From an uncultured Paracoccaceae bacterium (GTDB taxonomy: Bacteria; Pseudomonadota; Alphaproteobacteria; Rhodobacterales; Rhodobacteraceae), in assembly GCA_947497065.1 (NCBI GenBank), contig CANMEQ010000001.1:572208-636207 (forward strand): 64,000 bases of DNA. The letters are read 5' to 3'. Of the stretch, positions 1 through 10,151 are shown in pieces (position 1 is the stretch's first letter; each line of letters starts with the position of its first letter). The position numbers and the translations under genes are program-made. The notes under the pieces were generated by a model. That model was not told where the DNA came from. It did not search any database and was given only the letters and a program-made list of their open reading frames with translations.

Positions 1-99
1 AGCCGTGTCGACATGCGTAGCGTATCACGCGTTGGTCGCAGTGACCAAGGCGTCAACGCAGCCCGTATTCGCGCGTTTCAAGAACAGTTCCGAAACTAA
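1..99 (+). CDS. C-terminal fragment of a DUF1499-like protein (5' end outside window)
   Basis: Open frame from base 1 reads SRVDMRSVSRVGRSDQGVNAARIRAFQEQFRN*; resembles the DUF1499 C-terminal signature (R.GRSD.GVNAARI). Confidence 0.6.
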   Translation, partial: SRVDMRSVSRVGRSDQGVNAARIRAFQEQFRN

Positions 100-120
100 C
101 CCTTAAGAAAGGACTGAGCC

Positions 121-660
121 ATGAAAACAAATGCTTCAACATCCGCGTTCCTGATAGCCCTCACATTTGGGCTGTCGATCGCGCAACCGACATTCGCAGA
201 TGCGCCCAACATCCAGACCAACGGTCCGATCATTTATCTTGCAGACAACCTTGGCGAAGCAGCCTCACTAGGGTGGTGCATCGACACCGAAGGTCGTGGA
301 CGGAGTGACCAGTTACACGCACATACCTGTAAACCAACAGGCGACGATGTACTGTTCGTCTACGTGGCGGACAGCGGCTTGATCCAATCAGCAACCTATG
401 CGGATCTATGCATGGCCTACAATGCACCAGACGACACCGAGAACCCCTTTGGACTAATCGCGTGTGACGGAACAGATGAAACGCAGCGCTTTGAATACGA
501 CGAGGATAGCATGGAAATCCGTCTGGGAAGTAACACGACCCAATGCGTGACGGTTGCAACGACCATTGACGATGCGGGCCCGTACCAGTCACGCGACCTT
601 ATTCTTGCTGCCTGTGCGGACTTGGACCCGAGCTTCAAGCAGTGGGTCCTTCAAGAGTAA
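121..660 (+). CDS. Secreted hypothetical protein, possibly ricin-B-lectin-like
   Basis: Signal peptide MKTNASTSAFLIALTFGLSIAQPTFA; repeated Cys and Q-x-W-like motifs (GWCIDTEG, FKQWVL). Confidence 0.65.
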   Translation: MKTNASTSAFLIALTFGLSIAQPTFADAPNIQTNGPIIYLADNLGEAASLGWCIDTEGRGRSDQLHAHTCKPTGDDVLFVYVADSGLIQSATYADLCMAYNAPDDTENPFGLIACDGTDETQRFEYDEDSMEIRLGSNTTQCVTVATTIDDAGPYQSRDLILAACADLDPSFKQWVLQE

Positions 661-1068
661 CCAGTTTTCAAGTTTTTTGGGTCTCCGGACTATTGGTCCC
701 GGCGCCCCAAGGAGAACAGTCCAACGCACTCTCAGTGCGAGACAAATATGCCCAGCGGTTCAGGCGCAAGAACCCGATTTGGAATGATCATCGGATCGAA
801 CATTAACCGGGATATGTGGATGATAAACGACCCGATCTGAACCGGGTGCCCCTGCCCTTGCCCGCACACATCCCGCCCCGAGCCCAAAAGCTGCGGGAGC
901 GGGCAAAACCATCGCGAGCGACGCGCATCTAAGCTGCTGTATCCGCCATTAGGGCACCTATATTTTCAAAAGGGTCACAATCCATTTTTGACGCGCTGAC
1001 GGCAGAGAAACAGGATTCAGCGGTTCCCTCAGTATCCCATAACGCATCGCAAAAGAATACGGCACGCC

Positions 1069-1353
1069 TTGCGCGGCCTCGTCGTGCACAGAAATGAAGC
1101 TTCGCCTTACACTCATGACATCTCGGATTGCCCCGGTCAGTCGGGTGTTCCCAGGTCGCCGTTGATGAAGAGGTCTCGACTACACCAAGCCGAAAAATTG
1201 CAACAGCGCGAGGAGGTCCTCAGTCGCCAGGAAACTATACTTGATCGATTGAGCCAAGAGTTCAATCAGATGGTGGGCGACATCACTGAACCGCTTGATG
1301 TAGAAAAATCCCTCCGCGCAATTCGGGATCGTTTGCAGGCCGCCCGGGCTTGA
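1069..1353 (+). CDS. Small hypothetical protein with coiled-coil C-terminal half (start uncertain, perhaps internal Met near 1165)
   Basis: ORF only; Glu/Gln-rich helical segment EKLQQREEVLSRQETILDRLSQEF. Confidence 0.3.
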   Translation: MRGLVVHRNEASPYTHDISDCPGQSGVPRSPLMKRSRLHQAEKLQQREEVLSRQETILDRLSQEFNQMVGDITEPLDVEKSLRAIRDRLQAARA

Positions 1354-1443
1354 TACGAGCGAGTGCTCATCGTTCAGAATGTTCCGCCATTCAGCCATCG
1401 AGGAACATTCACCTCACAGCACCTTCACCTTTTCTCTCAAAAG

Positions 1444-2097
1444 TTAGAAAAGACCCAAGTGCAGGTTCACTGCGATCGCAATTAAGAGGATTCCACCAAG
1501 CCAGCCCAGTCTTTCGCGAAACTTCTGCCGATGGTTGATGCTTTTGGTTAACGAGCCTCCCATATAGGCGATTATCGCGTCCGACGGCACGGCCGTCAGA
1601 GGCACGAGTATCCCCAACACCAACAGTTGTGTCTGAACATCGCCCGCCGATGCTGCCCCCCCTTCGATCTCTACAAAGGGCGGTAAAAATAGCGCGAAAA
1701 ATAATACAGTTTTCGGGTTGAGCAGCTCCACTAAGACGCCTTGCCAAACGATCGATGAATACGACTTGAATGTCACCTGATCCGCTTTGAGGTTTACGTG
1801 TGAATCGGATCGCGCATTATAAATCATCGTGACGCCAAGCCACACCAAATACGCCGACCCGCAGTATTTTAAAATGACGACCAGCATCGGCACATTTTCA
1901 AACAGTTTTGCCAACCCCAGCGCCGTTGCCACGGCTAGCACGATCCCCCCAAGCGCCAAGCCGACAGCCGACGCCAAACCGGCAGATCGGCTTTGGCCAA
2001 CACTGCGCGACAAAACATATAGCATAGATGGACCTGGCGTCATGCTCAGCAAAAATCCGGCAAAGCAGACGGCCAATATACTCTCGATGGGGGGCAT
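1444..2097 (-). CDS. LysE/RhtB family translocator
   Basis: Hydrophobic 217 aa protein; LysE-type N-terminus with MTPGPSMLYVLSRSVGQSRSAGLASAVGLALG. Confidence 0.88.
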   Translation of the reverse strand: MPPIESILAVCFAGFLLSMTPGPSMLYVLSRSVGQSRSAGLASAVGLALGGIVLAVATALGLAKLFENVPMLVVILKYCGSAYLVWLGVTMIYNARSDSHVNLKADQVTFKSYSSIVWQGVLVELLNPKTVLFFALFLPPFVEIEGGAASAGDVQTQLLVLGILVPLTAVPSDAIIAYMGGSLTKSINHRQKFRERLGWLGGILLIAIAVNLHLGLF

Positions 2098-2116
2098 TTC
2101 TTAGGACTTACTCTTC

Positions 2117-3181
2117 TCAATCGACCCGCAGTCGACCCTCAAACGGGTTATGGACTGCGCTTCGTGTCTCTTCTGCCGCCCTATACGGGTCGGCCTCTCT
2201 TTGGTTTCGCAAATACGGAAAATCTCGCATCAACATGCGCTCAAGGTGTTCACCAGCCAAGAACGGCTCATATTTTGGTTTCATACCAGCTCCAACAAGC
2301 TGCGGAAATGGTTTGATGACCGTATCGTGGTTGGCGGCCACAAAGTAGGGCAACGAAAATCGTTCAGCGCTCAAATTCAAAACCCGATGAGGCGTCGATC
2401 GAAACGCCCCATTGCTCCAAGCCTCCATCATGTCCCCGATATTCACGATAAAAACATTCGGATCAATCGGTACATCAATCCACCGATCATCTGTCGTCAT
2501 AACCTGCAACCCCTTGTTGCGGGTGTGAAGCAGCGTCAAACATTCATAGTCGGTATGCGCGCCCATATTCACCGAAGTGTGTTCTTTGGTGGCAGCCTGA
2601 CGCACATAGTGTAGCAGTCTCAGTTGCGAAATCGGCTTGCTCATTTGGCTGGTCATTGCGCCCAACGGCAATTTCAGATGAGCCTCCAATGCGGTACACA
2701 AAAGCCGACCAACAGCTGATATTTTTGAATAATAATCCGCCACAGTATTCTGAAAGCCATGCAATTCCGGCCATACGTTGGGTCCCAAAAGCCTGCTACC
2801 GGCTAGGTAATCGGGGTCGTCACAAGACAAGTCCAATCCAAGATCAAACGCCTCATAACTGCGATTTTTCTCATCAGGATAATCACCTTTTTCAGTAAAT
2901 GGCACGTATCCACGATGGTTTGAGCTATTGCCGATGTAATAGCCGCGCTTGACCTGATCAGAGAGGGCAAAAAACTCTATTGCTGCGGCATAGGTCGCTT
3001 CGATCGTCTCTATGTCAATTCCGTGATCACATACTCGGAAAAACCCAAATGAACGGGCTGCACGGCCAATCTCATCGGCTGTTTTAGCAAAGTCTGGCGC
3101 GCTTGAATTCTCAAGACCACGAAGACTGATCAGCGGCAACTGATCGCGTGCAGCTGTCCCGTTCCCAATTGAATTTGTCAT
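2117..3181 (-). CDS. Isopenicillin N synthase-like 2-oxoglutarate/Fe(II) oxygenase
   Basis: N-terminal DIOX_N-like region; HTDYECLTLLH and TPHRVLNLSAERFSLPYF motifs. Confidence 0.88.
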   Translation of the reverse strand: MTNSIGNGTAARDQLPLISLRGLENSSAPDFAKTADEIGRAARSFGFFRVCDHGIDIETIEATYAAAIEFFALSDQVKRGYYIGNSSNHRGYVPFTEKGDYPDEKNRSYEAFDLGLDLSCDDPDYLAGSRLLGPNVWPELHGFQNTVADYYSKISAVGRLLCTALEAHLKLPLGAMTSQMSKPISQLRLLHYVRQAATKEHTSVNMGAHTDYECLTLLHTRNKGLQVMTTDDRWIDVPIDPNVFIVNIGDMMEAWSNGAFRSTPHRVLNLSAERFSLPYFVAANHDTVIKPFPQLVGAGMKPKYEPFLAGEHLERMLMRDFPYLRNQREADPYRAAEETRSAVHNPFEGRLRVD

Positions 3182-3195
3182 AAACCCTCCATCAA

Positions 3196-3216
3196 GCGTT
3201 AATCTAAGGTTAACGC
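3196..3216. promoter_or_regulatory. Inverted repeat GCGTTAA-N7-TTAACGC containing TTAA-N7-TTAAC (CtrA-type site)
   Basis: gcgttaatctaaggttaacgc, 15 bp upstream of the oxygenase start. Confidence 0.45.
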
Positions 3217-3239
3217 CAAATGGTTAATAAAATATTGTC

Positions 3240-4583
3240 TCAAGTTGTGACGGTAGGAAAGTAAAGGTGCAACGTTGCACCTTGCAAAACGGTGGAGGTC
3301 ACGCCCACGGAGCCACCAGATTGCAGCATAAACCCAAGTGTTAAAGACAGCCCAAGACCTGTCCCGCCACCGACGGGTTTGGTCGTAAAAAAGGGATCAA
3401 ATATTTGCGGAAGATGTTCGGGATGAATGCCATCTCCATCATCAATCACACTCAGGCGCACATATCGCCCAGGTGAAAGCTCGGACACGAGAGGCAGATC
3501 ATCCGAAAGTGCATACGTGATTTCATCCGTTTCAATCCGCACGATACCACCCTGCTCCATCGCAGCCTGCGCATTGTCTATCAAATGCCCCAGCGCCGTC
3601 TCGAGAGTCTCGCGATCGACATTGATGTTGCTCAGGCTCTCCGCCAGCATCAGCTGCACTGTGCCGCTTTGCGCCCCATCGTGCCCCGCAACAACATCTT
3701 CAACTACCGAATTCAGGTTCGTGATTTTCGCCGTCAGCCGCTTGCGTTGCGAATAGGCCAACATTGCCTGTATCAGCGTCGCCCCTCGGCCTGCAGCCGT
3801 TTGTGCGTCCTTCAAAATCTCGACGTAAGGTTCATCCGTCACCGCGTCATTTAAAAACTCAAGATTACCGGACACCACGGTAAGCAAATTGTTGAACTCA
3901 TGGGCAAAACGCCCCGTCAGCCGGCCAATAGTCTCCAGCTTTCTTGCGTTGTAAAGCTCCGCTTCCAATGACTTGCGATTTGTCACTTCCTGACTGATCT
4001 GCGCATGCGCCGACACAAGCGCATGATAGCGACGGTTGGATTGATCCGCTTCGGCCAACAATTGAAGTTTTGCACAAATCATGGCCGCGATAGTCGTTAA
4101 CACCTCCATCTCGGCCGCCCCAAAGGCGTTAGGAGAGGTGTGTTCACTGTCGATCACCCCCATCACGCGGTCGCCACACATAATTGGCACACAAATCTCA
4201 GATCGGGCAAGCTGCGTATCTTCGATATAGTTTCGATCCAAAAGCAGATCATCTACGATGAGCGCTTCGCGATTTGCAGCAACCTTGCCTGTTATCCCCT
4301 CTCCGAAAGGAATTTTAAGCGGGTTTACAATACTACGACCATAGGGGTTTTTCTCGCCCAAAGCGGCCACTTGGGTCAGCAGTGTTTGCTCCTCGTTTGC
4401 TTGATAAATAACGCAATCTACGAAATCGAGACGCCCAACCACATTGCGCGCGACATACCAATAAAGATCCTCAACATTGGGGATCGAAATCAAATCGACA
4501 GCGAATGAATTCAATATTCTAAGCGTTGCGCTCTCATCTCGTTCTTCGAGTAAGTTCCGAGTTTGAGGTGCATTTTCTGCCAC
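3240..4583 (-). CDS. GAF domain sensor histidine kinase
   Basis: GAF region; HisKA motif GRFAHEFNNLLTVVSGNLE; HATPase motifs DDGDGI and GGGTGLGLSL. Confidence 0.88.
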   Translation of the reverse strand: MAENAPQTRNLLEERDESATLRILNSFAVDLISIPNVEDLYWYVARNVVGRLDFVDCVIYQANEEQTLLTQVAALGEKNPYGRSIVNPLKIPFGEGITGKVAANREALIVDDLLLDRNYIEDTQLARSEICVPIMCGDRVMGVIDSEHTSPNAFGAAEMEVLTTIAAMICAKLQLLAEADQSNRRYHALVSAHAQISQEVTNRKSLEAELYNARKLETIGRLTGRFAHEFNNLLTVVSGNLEFLNDAVTDEPYVEILKDAQTAAGRGATLIQAMLAYSQRKRLTAKITNLNSVVEDVVAGHDGAQSGTVQLMLAESLSNINVDRETLETALGHLIDNAQAAMEQGGIVRIETDEITYALSDDLPLVSELSPGRYVRLSVIDDGDGIHPEHLPQIFDPFFTTKPVGGGTGLGLSLTLGFMLQSGGSVGVTSTVLQGATLHLYFPTVTT

Positions 4584-4701
4584 AGCGCCGCCCTATGATG
4601 ATCCAATAAAGATTAATTTAGATCAAGCACAGGCATAGGTATAGCGTAAACCCCATTTTACCCTCATGGGGGCGCAACAACGACGAGAAGCGCCTGCAAT
4701 C

Positions 4702-5712
4702 TCAGCTTCCGAACCTCTCCCGCGTGCGGTTTGCGAATGCCACCAATGTCAGCATGACAGGCACCTCCACCAAAACCCCCACCACGGTCGCGAGTGCCGC
4801 TCCCGAGTTCAGCCCAAACAAGCTGATGGCGACAGCAACGGCCAATTCAAAGAAATTTGAGGTCCCAATCAAGGCACAGGGCGCCGCTATGCGGTGGGGC
4901 ACCTTCATCGCAAATGCCGCCGCATAGGCGATCGCAAAGATACTGTAGCTTTGTAAAATTATCGGCACCGCAATCAAGACGATGATAAACGGCTTCGCCA
5001 CAATCACCTGCCCTTGCAGCCCGAAAAGGATCATCACGGTTACGATCACCCCGACCACCGAATAGGGTTTGACCCGTGCCTGAAACGCGTCAATTGCGGC
5101 CTCTCCCCCTAGACGGTTGCGTGTGAGCACCCCTGCCGCCAGCGGCAATGCGATAAACAGCAAGACCGACAATACCAAGGTCGACCAAGGCACTGTGATA
5201 TCCGTCACACCCAGTAAAAATGCCACAATCGGAGCAAAGGCGATCACCATGATCAGGTCATTCACCGACACCTGCAAAAGCGTGTAGGTCTCATCCCCGC
5301 GCGTCAACTGGGACCACACAAACACCATCGCCGTACACGGCGCGGCCCCCAGCAAGATCAAGCCCGCGATATATTGCATCGCATCTTCAGGCTGGATCCA
5401 GGGCGCAAAGATGTATTGGAAAAACACCACAGCCAAAGCCGCCATAGTGAACGGCTTGATCAGCCAATTTACAACAAGCGTGATGATCAACCCACGCGGC
5501 TGTTTGGCCACATCTTTCAATGATTTCGGGTCCACCCCCACCATCATTGGGTAGACCATCGCCCAAATCAGCACCGCGACCACAAGGTTAACGCTCGCCA
5601 CCTCAGCCGCCGCAATCGCGCTGATCAAACCGGGCGCGACATTCCCCAAAAGAATGCCCGCCCCCATGGCCAATGCAATCCACACCGACAGGTACTTTTC
5701 AAAAATATTCAT
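4702..5712 (-). CDS. acr3: ACR3 family arsenite efflux transporter
   Basis: [28 protein letters not shown] start; [19 protein letters not shown] signature; in ars operon. ORF track extends upstream into arsJ. Confidence 0.92.
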   Translation of the reverse strand: MNIFEKYLSVWIALAMGAGILLGNVAPGLISAIAAAEVASVNLVVAVLIWAMVYPMMVGVDPKSLKDVAKQPRGLIITLVVNWLIKPFTMAALAVVFFQYIFAPWIQPEDAMQYIAGLILLGAAPCTAMVFVWSQLTRGDETYTLLQVSVNDLIMVIAFAPIVAFLLGVTDITVPWSTLVLSVLLFIALPLAAGVLTRNRLGGEAAIDAFQARVKPYSVVGVIVTVMILFGLQGQVIVAKPFIIVLIAVPIILQSYSIFAIAYAAAFAMKVPHRIAAPCALIGTSNFFELAVAVAISLFGLNSGAALATVVGVLVEVPVMLTLVAFANRTRERFGS

Positions 5713-6974
5713 GCCACAGCCGACTCTTGCTCTTGGGGTTTCAGGTGCGACGTGCCCCACCAACTCAGGCCAATCATAACCGCCGCGGTCCCAAGACACA
5801 GGGGCAGCCCGCCAATCTGGTAGGTGAAACCAGACAAAACCGTCCCGACCAATCGGCCCGCCGCATTTGCCATGTAGTAAAACCCCACGTCCATCGTCAC
5901 CCGTTTCGCATCCGTAAAGCTCAGCACGAGAAAGGAATGCAAGGCAGAATTCACCGCGAAAGTGCCACCAAAGATCAAAAGCCCCAAAACAATCGTGGCC
6001 GTCAGACCGTGAGAGGGTTCAGGCACCACCCAAACAAGGATCGCAAGAAACGCAGGCACGACACTCAAAAGTCCCACCCACCGTTTTGCCAACCCCAAAA
6101 TCTCCGCATCTGTTCGCGTTGCTGCCTTCAAAATACGTGGCGCGGCCCCTTGGACAAGCCCGTACAGGATCGTCCAAACGGCCATGAACGTCCCGATCAT
6201 GAAAAATGCAGCACGGTTCCCTTCGGTACTACCATCAGACAGAACCGCGTAAAAATAGATCGGAATACCTACCACAAACCAAACATCGCGTGCGCCAAAC
6301 AAAAACAGCCGCGCCGCACTCAGCCAGTTGATGTTGCGGTTTTTCGAAAACACCTCCGAAAACTTCGCATCCTTACGCCCCATCGGCAGGCCCTTAGGCA
6401 TGCCTAAAACGACACCAACAAGAATGGCGAACAGCACCACTGCCATCGTCAGCACCGAGGGCACAAACCCGAACACCGCCAACAAAACAGCACCCAAAAG
6501 AAAGCCGCTTCCTTTGACAGCATTCTTTGATCCCGTCAAAATCGCCACCCACCGGAACAGCCCGCCGCCGGTTGTCGGCGCCAAAATCTTGACCGCGCTT
6601 TTGGAGCTCATCTTGGCCAAATCCTTGGCCACACCTGACACGCCCTGCACCAGCATCACAAACACAACAGAGGCCGTGATCCCCCACGCAGGGTCAAGCT
6701 GGGTCAGCGCCAAAAGTGCGACAACCTGCAGCGACAGCCCCGCATACAACGTTGACGTCAAACCAAACCGCGCCGCGATCCACCCTGCGGACAGGTTGGT
6801 GACAACGCCCGCAATCTCATACAAAACAAACAGATAGGCCAGCTGCACCGCAGAAAACCCGATTGTGTGAAAGTGCAACAGAACCAACATCCTCAACGCC
6901 CCGTCGGTCAACATGAACGCCCAATAGGCGGCCGTCACGGTGATATAGGCCGAAAACCCTGTGGGCCGTGTCAT
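5709..6974 (-). CDS. arsJ: ArsJ-type organoarsenical (1-arseno-3-phosphoglycerate) MFS efflux protein
   Basis: MFS protein starting [32 protein letters not shown]; directly downstream of a GAPDH in an ars operon. Confidence 0.88.
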   Translation of the reverse strand: MTRPTGFSAYITVTAAYWAFMLTDGALRMLVLLHFHTIGFSAVQLAYLFVLYEIAGVVTNLSAGWIAARFGLTSTLYAGLSLQVVALLALTQLDPAWGITASVVFVMLVQGVSGVAKDLAKMSSKSAVKILAPTTGGGLFRWVAILTGSKNAVKGSGFLLGAVLLAVFGFVPSVLTMAVVLFAILVGVVLGMPKGLPMGRKDAKFSEVFSKNRNINWLSAARLFLFGARDVWFVVGIPIYFYAVLSDGSTEGNRAAFFMIGTFMAVWTILYGLVQGAAPRILKAATRTDAEILGLAKRWVGLLSVVPAFLAILVWVVPEPSHGLTATIVLGLLIFGGTFAVNSALHSFLVLSFTDAKRVTMDVGFYYMANAAGRLVGTVLSGFTYQIGGLPLCLGTAAVMIGLSWWGTSHLKPQEQESAVA

Positions 6975-7969
6975 AGCTGTCCACCCACCATCAAAGCGAC
7001 ATCAACCAATCGGTGGGCATAGCCCATCTCATTGTCGTACCACGCATAAACCTTCAGCTGCGTGCCGTTCACGACCATGGTCGACGGCCCGTCAACAATG
7101 CCGCTGCGTGTATCATTGGTATAATCGCATGACACCAGCGGGCGCGTCTCAAACCCTAAAATCCCTTTCAGCGGCCCATCCGCAGCCGCTTTGAACAACC
7201 CGTTCACCTCGTCCACCGTGGTTTCCCGTGCCATCTCGAACACACAGTCGGTGATCGACGCATTCAAAAGCGGCACCCGCACCGCATGCCCGTTCAGCTT
7301 TCCCTTAAGTTCAGGGTAAATCAGCGTGATCGCTGTGGCTGAACCTGTGGTCGTCGGGATCAGGTTGGTCAGCGCCGATCGCGCGCGGCGCAAATCTTTG
7401 GCTGGGCGATCAACAATCGTTTGCGTATTGGTCACGTCATGGATCGTGGTGATTGACCCGTGTTTAATCCCGATGCCGTCCAACAGAACCTTTACTACAG
7501 GGGCTAAACAATTGGTGGTGCAGCTCGCAGCGGTGACAATGTTGTGGATCTCCGGATCATAAACATCATCGTTCACGCCGTAGACAATATTGGCCGTTGG
7601 CCCGTCTTTCACCGGCGCTGAAACAACAACCTTTTTCACCCCAGCCTCAAAATAGGGGACCAGCTTTGCTTGGGTCTTGAACGCGCCAGTACAATCAATC
7701 ACGACATCCACACCTTCCAGCGGAAGCTCCTCAAGGCTGCGCGTGCGCGTGATCGGAATGCGCGTCTCATCAATCGTGATCGCACTGTCTTCAGCCGAAA
7801 ACGCCGCAGGCCAGCGCCCGTGGACAGAATCAAACTCTAGCAAATGGGCATGCATCTCCGGATCGCCGACCGCATCATTGATAAACGCAATCTTCGCACC
7901 CCGCTCCAAGAGAGGACGAAGAGCGAGTTTTCCGATACGGCCAAGGCCATTGAGGGCATAAGTTGTCAT
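6971..7969 (-). CDS. Glyceraldehyde-3-phosphate dehydrogenase, ArsJ-associated
   Basis: [12 protein letters not shown]; catalytic [24 protein letters not shown]; overlaps arsJ by 4 nt. Confidence 0.92.
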   Translation of the reverse strand: MTTYALNGLGRIGKLALRPLLERGAKIAFINDAVGDPEMHAHLLEFDSVHGRWPAAFSAEDSAITIDETRIPITRTRSLEELPLEGVDVVIDCTGAFKTQAKLVPYFEAGVKKVVVSAPVKDGPTANIVYGVNDDVYDPEIHNIVTAASCTTNCLAPVVKVLLDGIGIKHGSITTIHDVTNTQTIVDRPAKDLRRARSALTNLIPTTTGSATAITLIYPELKGKLNGHAVRVPLLNASITDCVFEMARETTVDEVNGLFKAAADGPLKGILGFETRPLVSCDYTNDTRSGIVDGPSTMVVNGTQLKVYAWYDNEMGYAHRLVDVALMVGGQL

Positions 7970-7975
7970 ACTGAA

Positions 7976-8818
7976 TTATTCCTGTTTAACGGTTTCAGAA
8001 CCAATTTTATCGATCTGGGTTTGCAGCGATCCACGGTCCAATGCCTCAAACGACAGGGCCGAAAACGCCATGATACGGTTGTGCAGCGCACCGTAGGTCT
8101 GCTGAAACGCGCACATTTTCTCAGCGTCGGGCCCTTCAACGCGCGCAGGGTCCGGCACGCCCCAATGCCCCGACACAGGATGGCCTGGCCAAGTCGGGCA
8201 ATCTTCATTCGCCGCGCGGTCGCACACCGTGAACACAAAATCCATGCGCGGCGCATCAGCACGTTGAAATTCTTCAATATTTTTTGATCGCAAATGCGAC
8301 ACATCATGCCCCTTCGACGTGAGCAATTCGACCGCAACGGGGTTCAGAACCGACCGTGGATCTGTACCCGCCGAATAGGCCCTGAACCTATCTCCCACGG
8401 TGTCGCGCAAAATGGTCTCGGCCATGATCGACCGCGCCGAATTTCCGGTGCACATAAACAAGACATTGTATTTGTCGCCCTTCACCGCGTTGATATGGCT
8501 CAGAAAATCAGAAAATTCCGGCGGACAAAGATCCGCACGGCCACTGCAACAGTCAAAAAACAGCCCCGAAACAACCTCGCGGGCGGCCTCTAGACTGACA
8601 GAATAATAGAGGCGCGTCCCCTCGCGCCGTTGGGAGATCAGCCCCGCTTGCGTCAACGCGGACAGGTACACAGACGCGGTGCTCGCCTTCAGCCCTAGCG
8701 CATCCGCAATCTCCCCCGCCGGAACATCATCAGGGCACCGCCGCATGAGCAGACGAAACACCCCCATTCGTTGCGGGTGACTGAGCGTGGCAAGGCGATT
8801 TATAAGCAATGATTCCAT
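7976..8818 (-). CDS. ArsR-type HTH regulator fused to LMW-PTP-type arsenate reductase
   Basis: N-terminal winged helix (LATLSHPQRMGVFRLLMRR...EGTRLYYSVS) followed by VLFMCTGNSARSIMAETILRD (CX5R P-loop). Confidence 0.92.
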   Translation of the reverse strand: MESLLINRLATLSHPQRMGVFRLLMRRCPDDVPAGEIADALGLKASTASVYLSALTQAGLISQRREGTRLYYSVSLEAAREVVSGLFFDCCSGRADLCPPEFSDFLSHINAVKGDKYNVLFMCTGNSARSIMAETILRDTVGDRFRAYSAGTDPRSVLNPVAVELLTSKGHDVSHLRSKNIEEFQRADAPRMDFVFTVCDRAANEDCPTWPGHPVSGHWGVPDPARVEGPDAEKMCAFQQTYGALHNRIMAFSALSFEALDRGSLQTQIDKIGSETVKQE

Positions 8819-8970
8819 AATTCATGAAATTGTAAATTAAAGAGATTCGGTCAAGCGATTTTTCATCCTCGAGCAAAATTGGTGACGGCAGCGCACACAG
8901 CCCCAACCGCCGATCTCGCGCGAGCATCTCCCCCAATCCAAGCCCACGTTCGCCTTGAATGTTCTAATTT

Positions 8971-8996
8971 GGAACAATCTGCATCCCGCTCGCGTT
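8971..8996 (+). promoter_or_regulatory. EcfG-type (general stress response) promoter candidate, GGAAC-N17-CGTT
   Basis: ggaac aatctgcatcccgctcg cgtt, about 40 bp upstream of the 9038 ORF. Confidence 0.6.
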
Positions 8997-9037
8997 GATC
9001 ACACGAATGTTAAGTTCACAAAAAGGAGACGACCCAA

Positions 9038-9346
9038 ATGTCTACAACGAAGAAAACAGCACCCAAATCGTCCAAGAAATCCTCCCCCATCGCGGATGCG
9101 AAAGACGCTGCAGGAAACGTTGCTCAGGTCGCATTTGATCGTGCGAAAGATGCCATCCCAGATATGGACGACGTGGCAGCCACCGCGGGTGACGTCCACG
9201 ATTATGTCAAAGATCAGACAAACATAGATTTCCAGCGCATGGCCAACGACGCGACAGATTTCGTGCGCCGCAACCCCGGCACATCCCTCGCAGCCGCAGC
9301 AGGTGTCGGCGTCCTTCTCGGTATCCTAGCAACGAAACGCTCCTAA
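9038..9346 (+). CDS. DUF883/YqjD-like membrane-anchored protein
   Basis: Basic N-terminus, amphipathic middle, C-terminal VRRNPGTSLAAAAGVGVLLGILATKRS. Confidence 0.75.
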   Translation: MSTTKKTAPKSSKKSSPIADAKDAAGNVAQVAFDRAKDAIPDMDDVAATAGDVHDYVKDQTNIDFQRMANDATDFVRRNPGTSLAAAAGVGVLLGILATKRS

Positions 9347-9370
9347 GCGGATCCCTTGAAAGGATACATC

Positions 9371-9769
9371 ATGCTCAAGCACGATACCCCCCCACACCCG
9401 ACCACTGCACGGCCAAGTGAAGCCCCGAACGCAGCAGACCCTTCTTTAGCTGACGCCGCGTCCATGGCGGCAGAACAGCTCGACCTGAACACCCTTCAGG
9501 CGCAGGCTGCCAGCCAAGTCGCCGATCAAGTTGAGAGCATCGCTCAAAAACTGCGCACCTCTGATCTCAGCACCGTCACAAAAGACGTCAGCGATTTCGC
9601 GCGAAAAAACCCTGCCCTGTTCATCGGTGGCGCCGCCCTTCTGGGGCTGGCCGCAGCTCGTTTTCTGAAAGCCCGCGACCCACAACGCATCGAACCCGCT
9701 CCCACCGTCGCCGATACGGCGACCGATCCTTGGGCAGACACCGCAGGAGGCCCCAATGTCCCATCCTGA
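9371..9769 (+). CDS. Hypothetical YqjD-like protein with a single C-terminal TM segment
   Basis: SD aaagga upstream; ARKNPALFIGGAALLGLAAARFLKAR module. Confidence 0.75.
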   Translation: MLKHDTPPHPTTARPSEAPNAADPSLADAASMAAEQLDLNTLQAQAASQVADQVESIAQKLRTSDLSTVTKDVSDFARKNPALFIGGAALLGLAAARFLKARDPQRIEPAPTVADTATDPWADTAGGPNVPS

Positions 9770-10151
9770 TCCTCGCGACGCACCAAACCTGCTGGCCGAT
9801 GTCATCCGAAACGCGTCCACGTTGATGCAAAAGGAAGTCCAGCTGGCCAAGACCGAAATCGCAGCCAACGCATCGCGCGCCGGTGTCGGCATAGCACTCT
9901 TCGCCATCGCTGGTATTCTGGCCGTCATTGGCTTGAACGTTCTAGTTGGCGCGCTCGTGGCCTACCTCGCAGCGACCTCCCTCTCAGCGGGCACCGCTGC
10001 CGTCATCGTTGGCGGCACAGTTTTGGCTCTTGCCATCGTACTGGCCCTCTTGGGCAAAGCACGCCTGTCCGCATCCGCGCTAAAGCCTAAACGCACCATG
10101 GCCAACATCCAACGCGATGTCGCAGCAGTTAAAGGAGCAACCAATGTCTGA
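9756..10151 (+). CDS. Phage holin family/YqjE-like inner membrane protein
   Basis: LIRNASTLMQKEVQLAKTEIAANASRAG-like N-terminus (ADVIRNASTLMQKEVQLAKTEIAAN) then two TM segments. Confidence 0.8.
   Translation: MSHPDPRDAPNLLADVIRNASTLMQKEVQLAKTEIAANASRAGVGIALFAIAGILAVIGLNVLVGALVAYLAATSLSAGTAAVIVGGTVLALAIVLALLGKARLSASALKPKRTMANIQRDVAAVKGATNV

Noticed and set aside
5673-6407. 244-aa plus-strand ORF opposite arsJ
   Set aside because: Antisense to a clear MFS protein; composition typical of a spurious frame.
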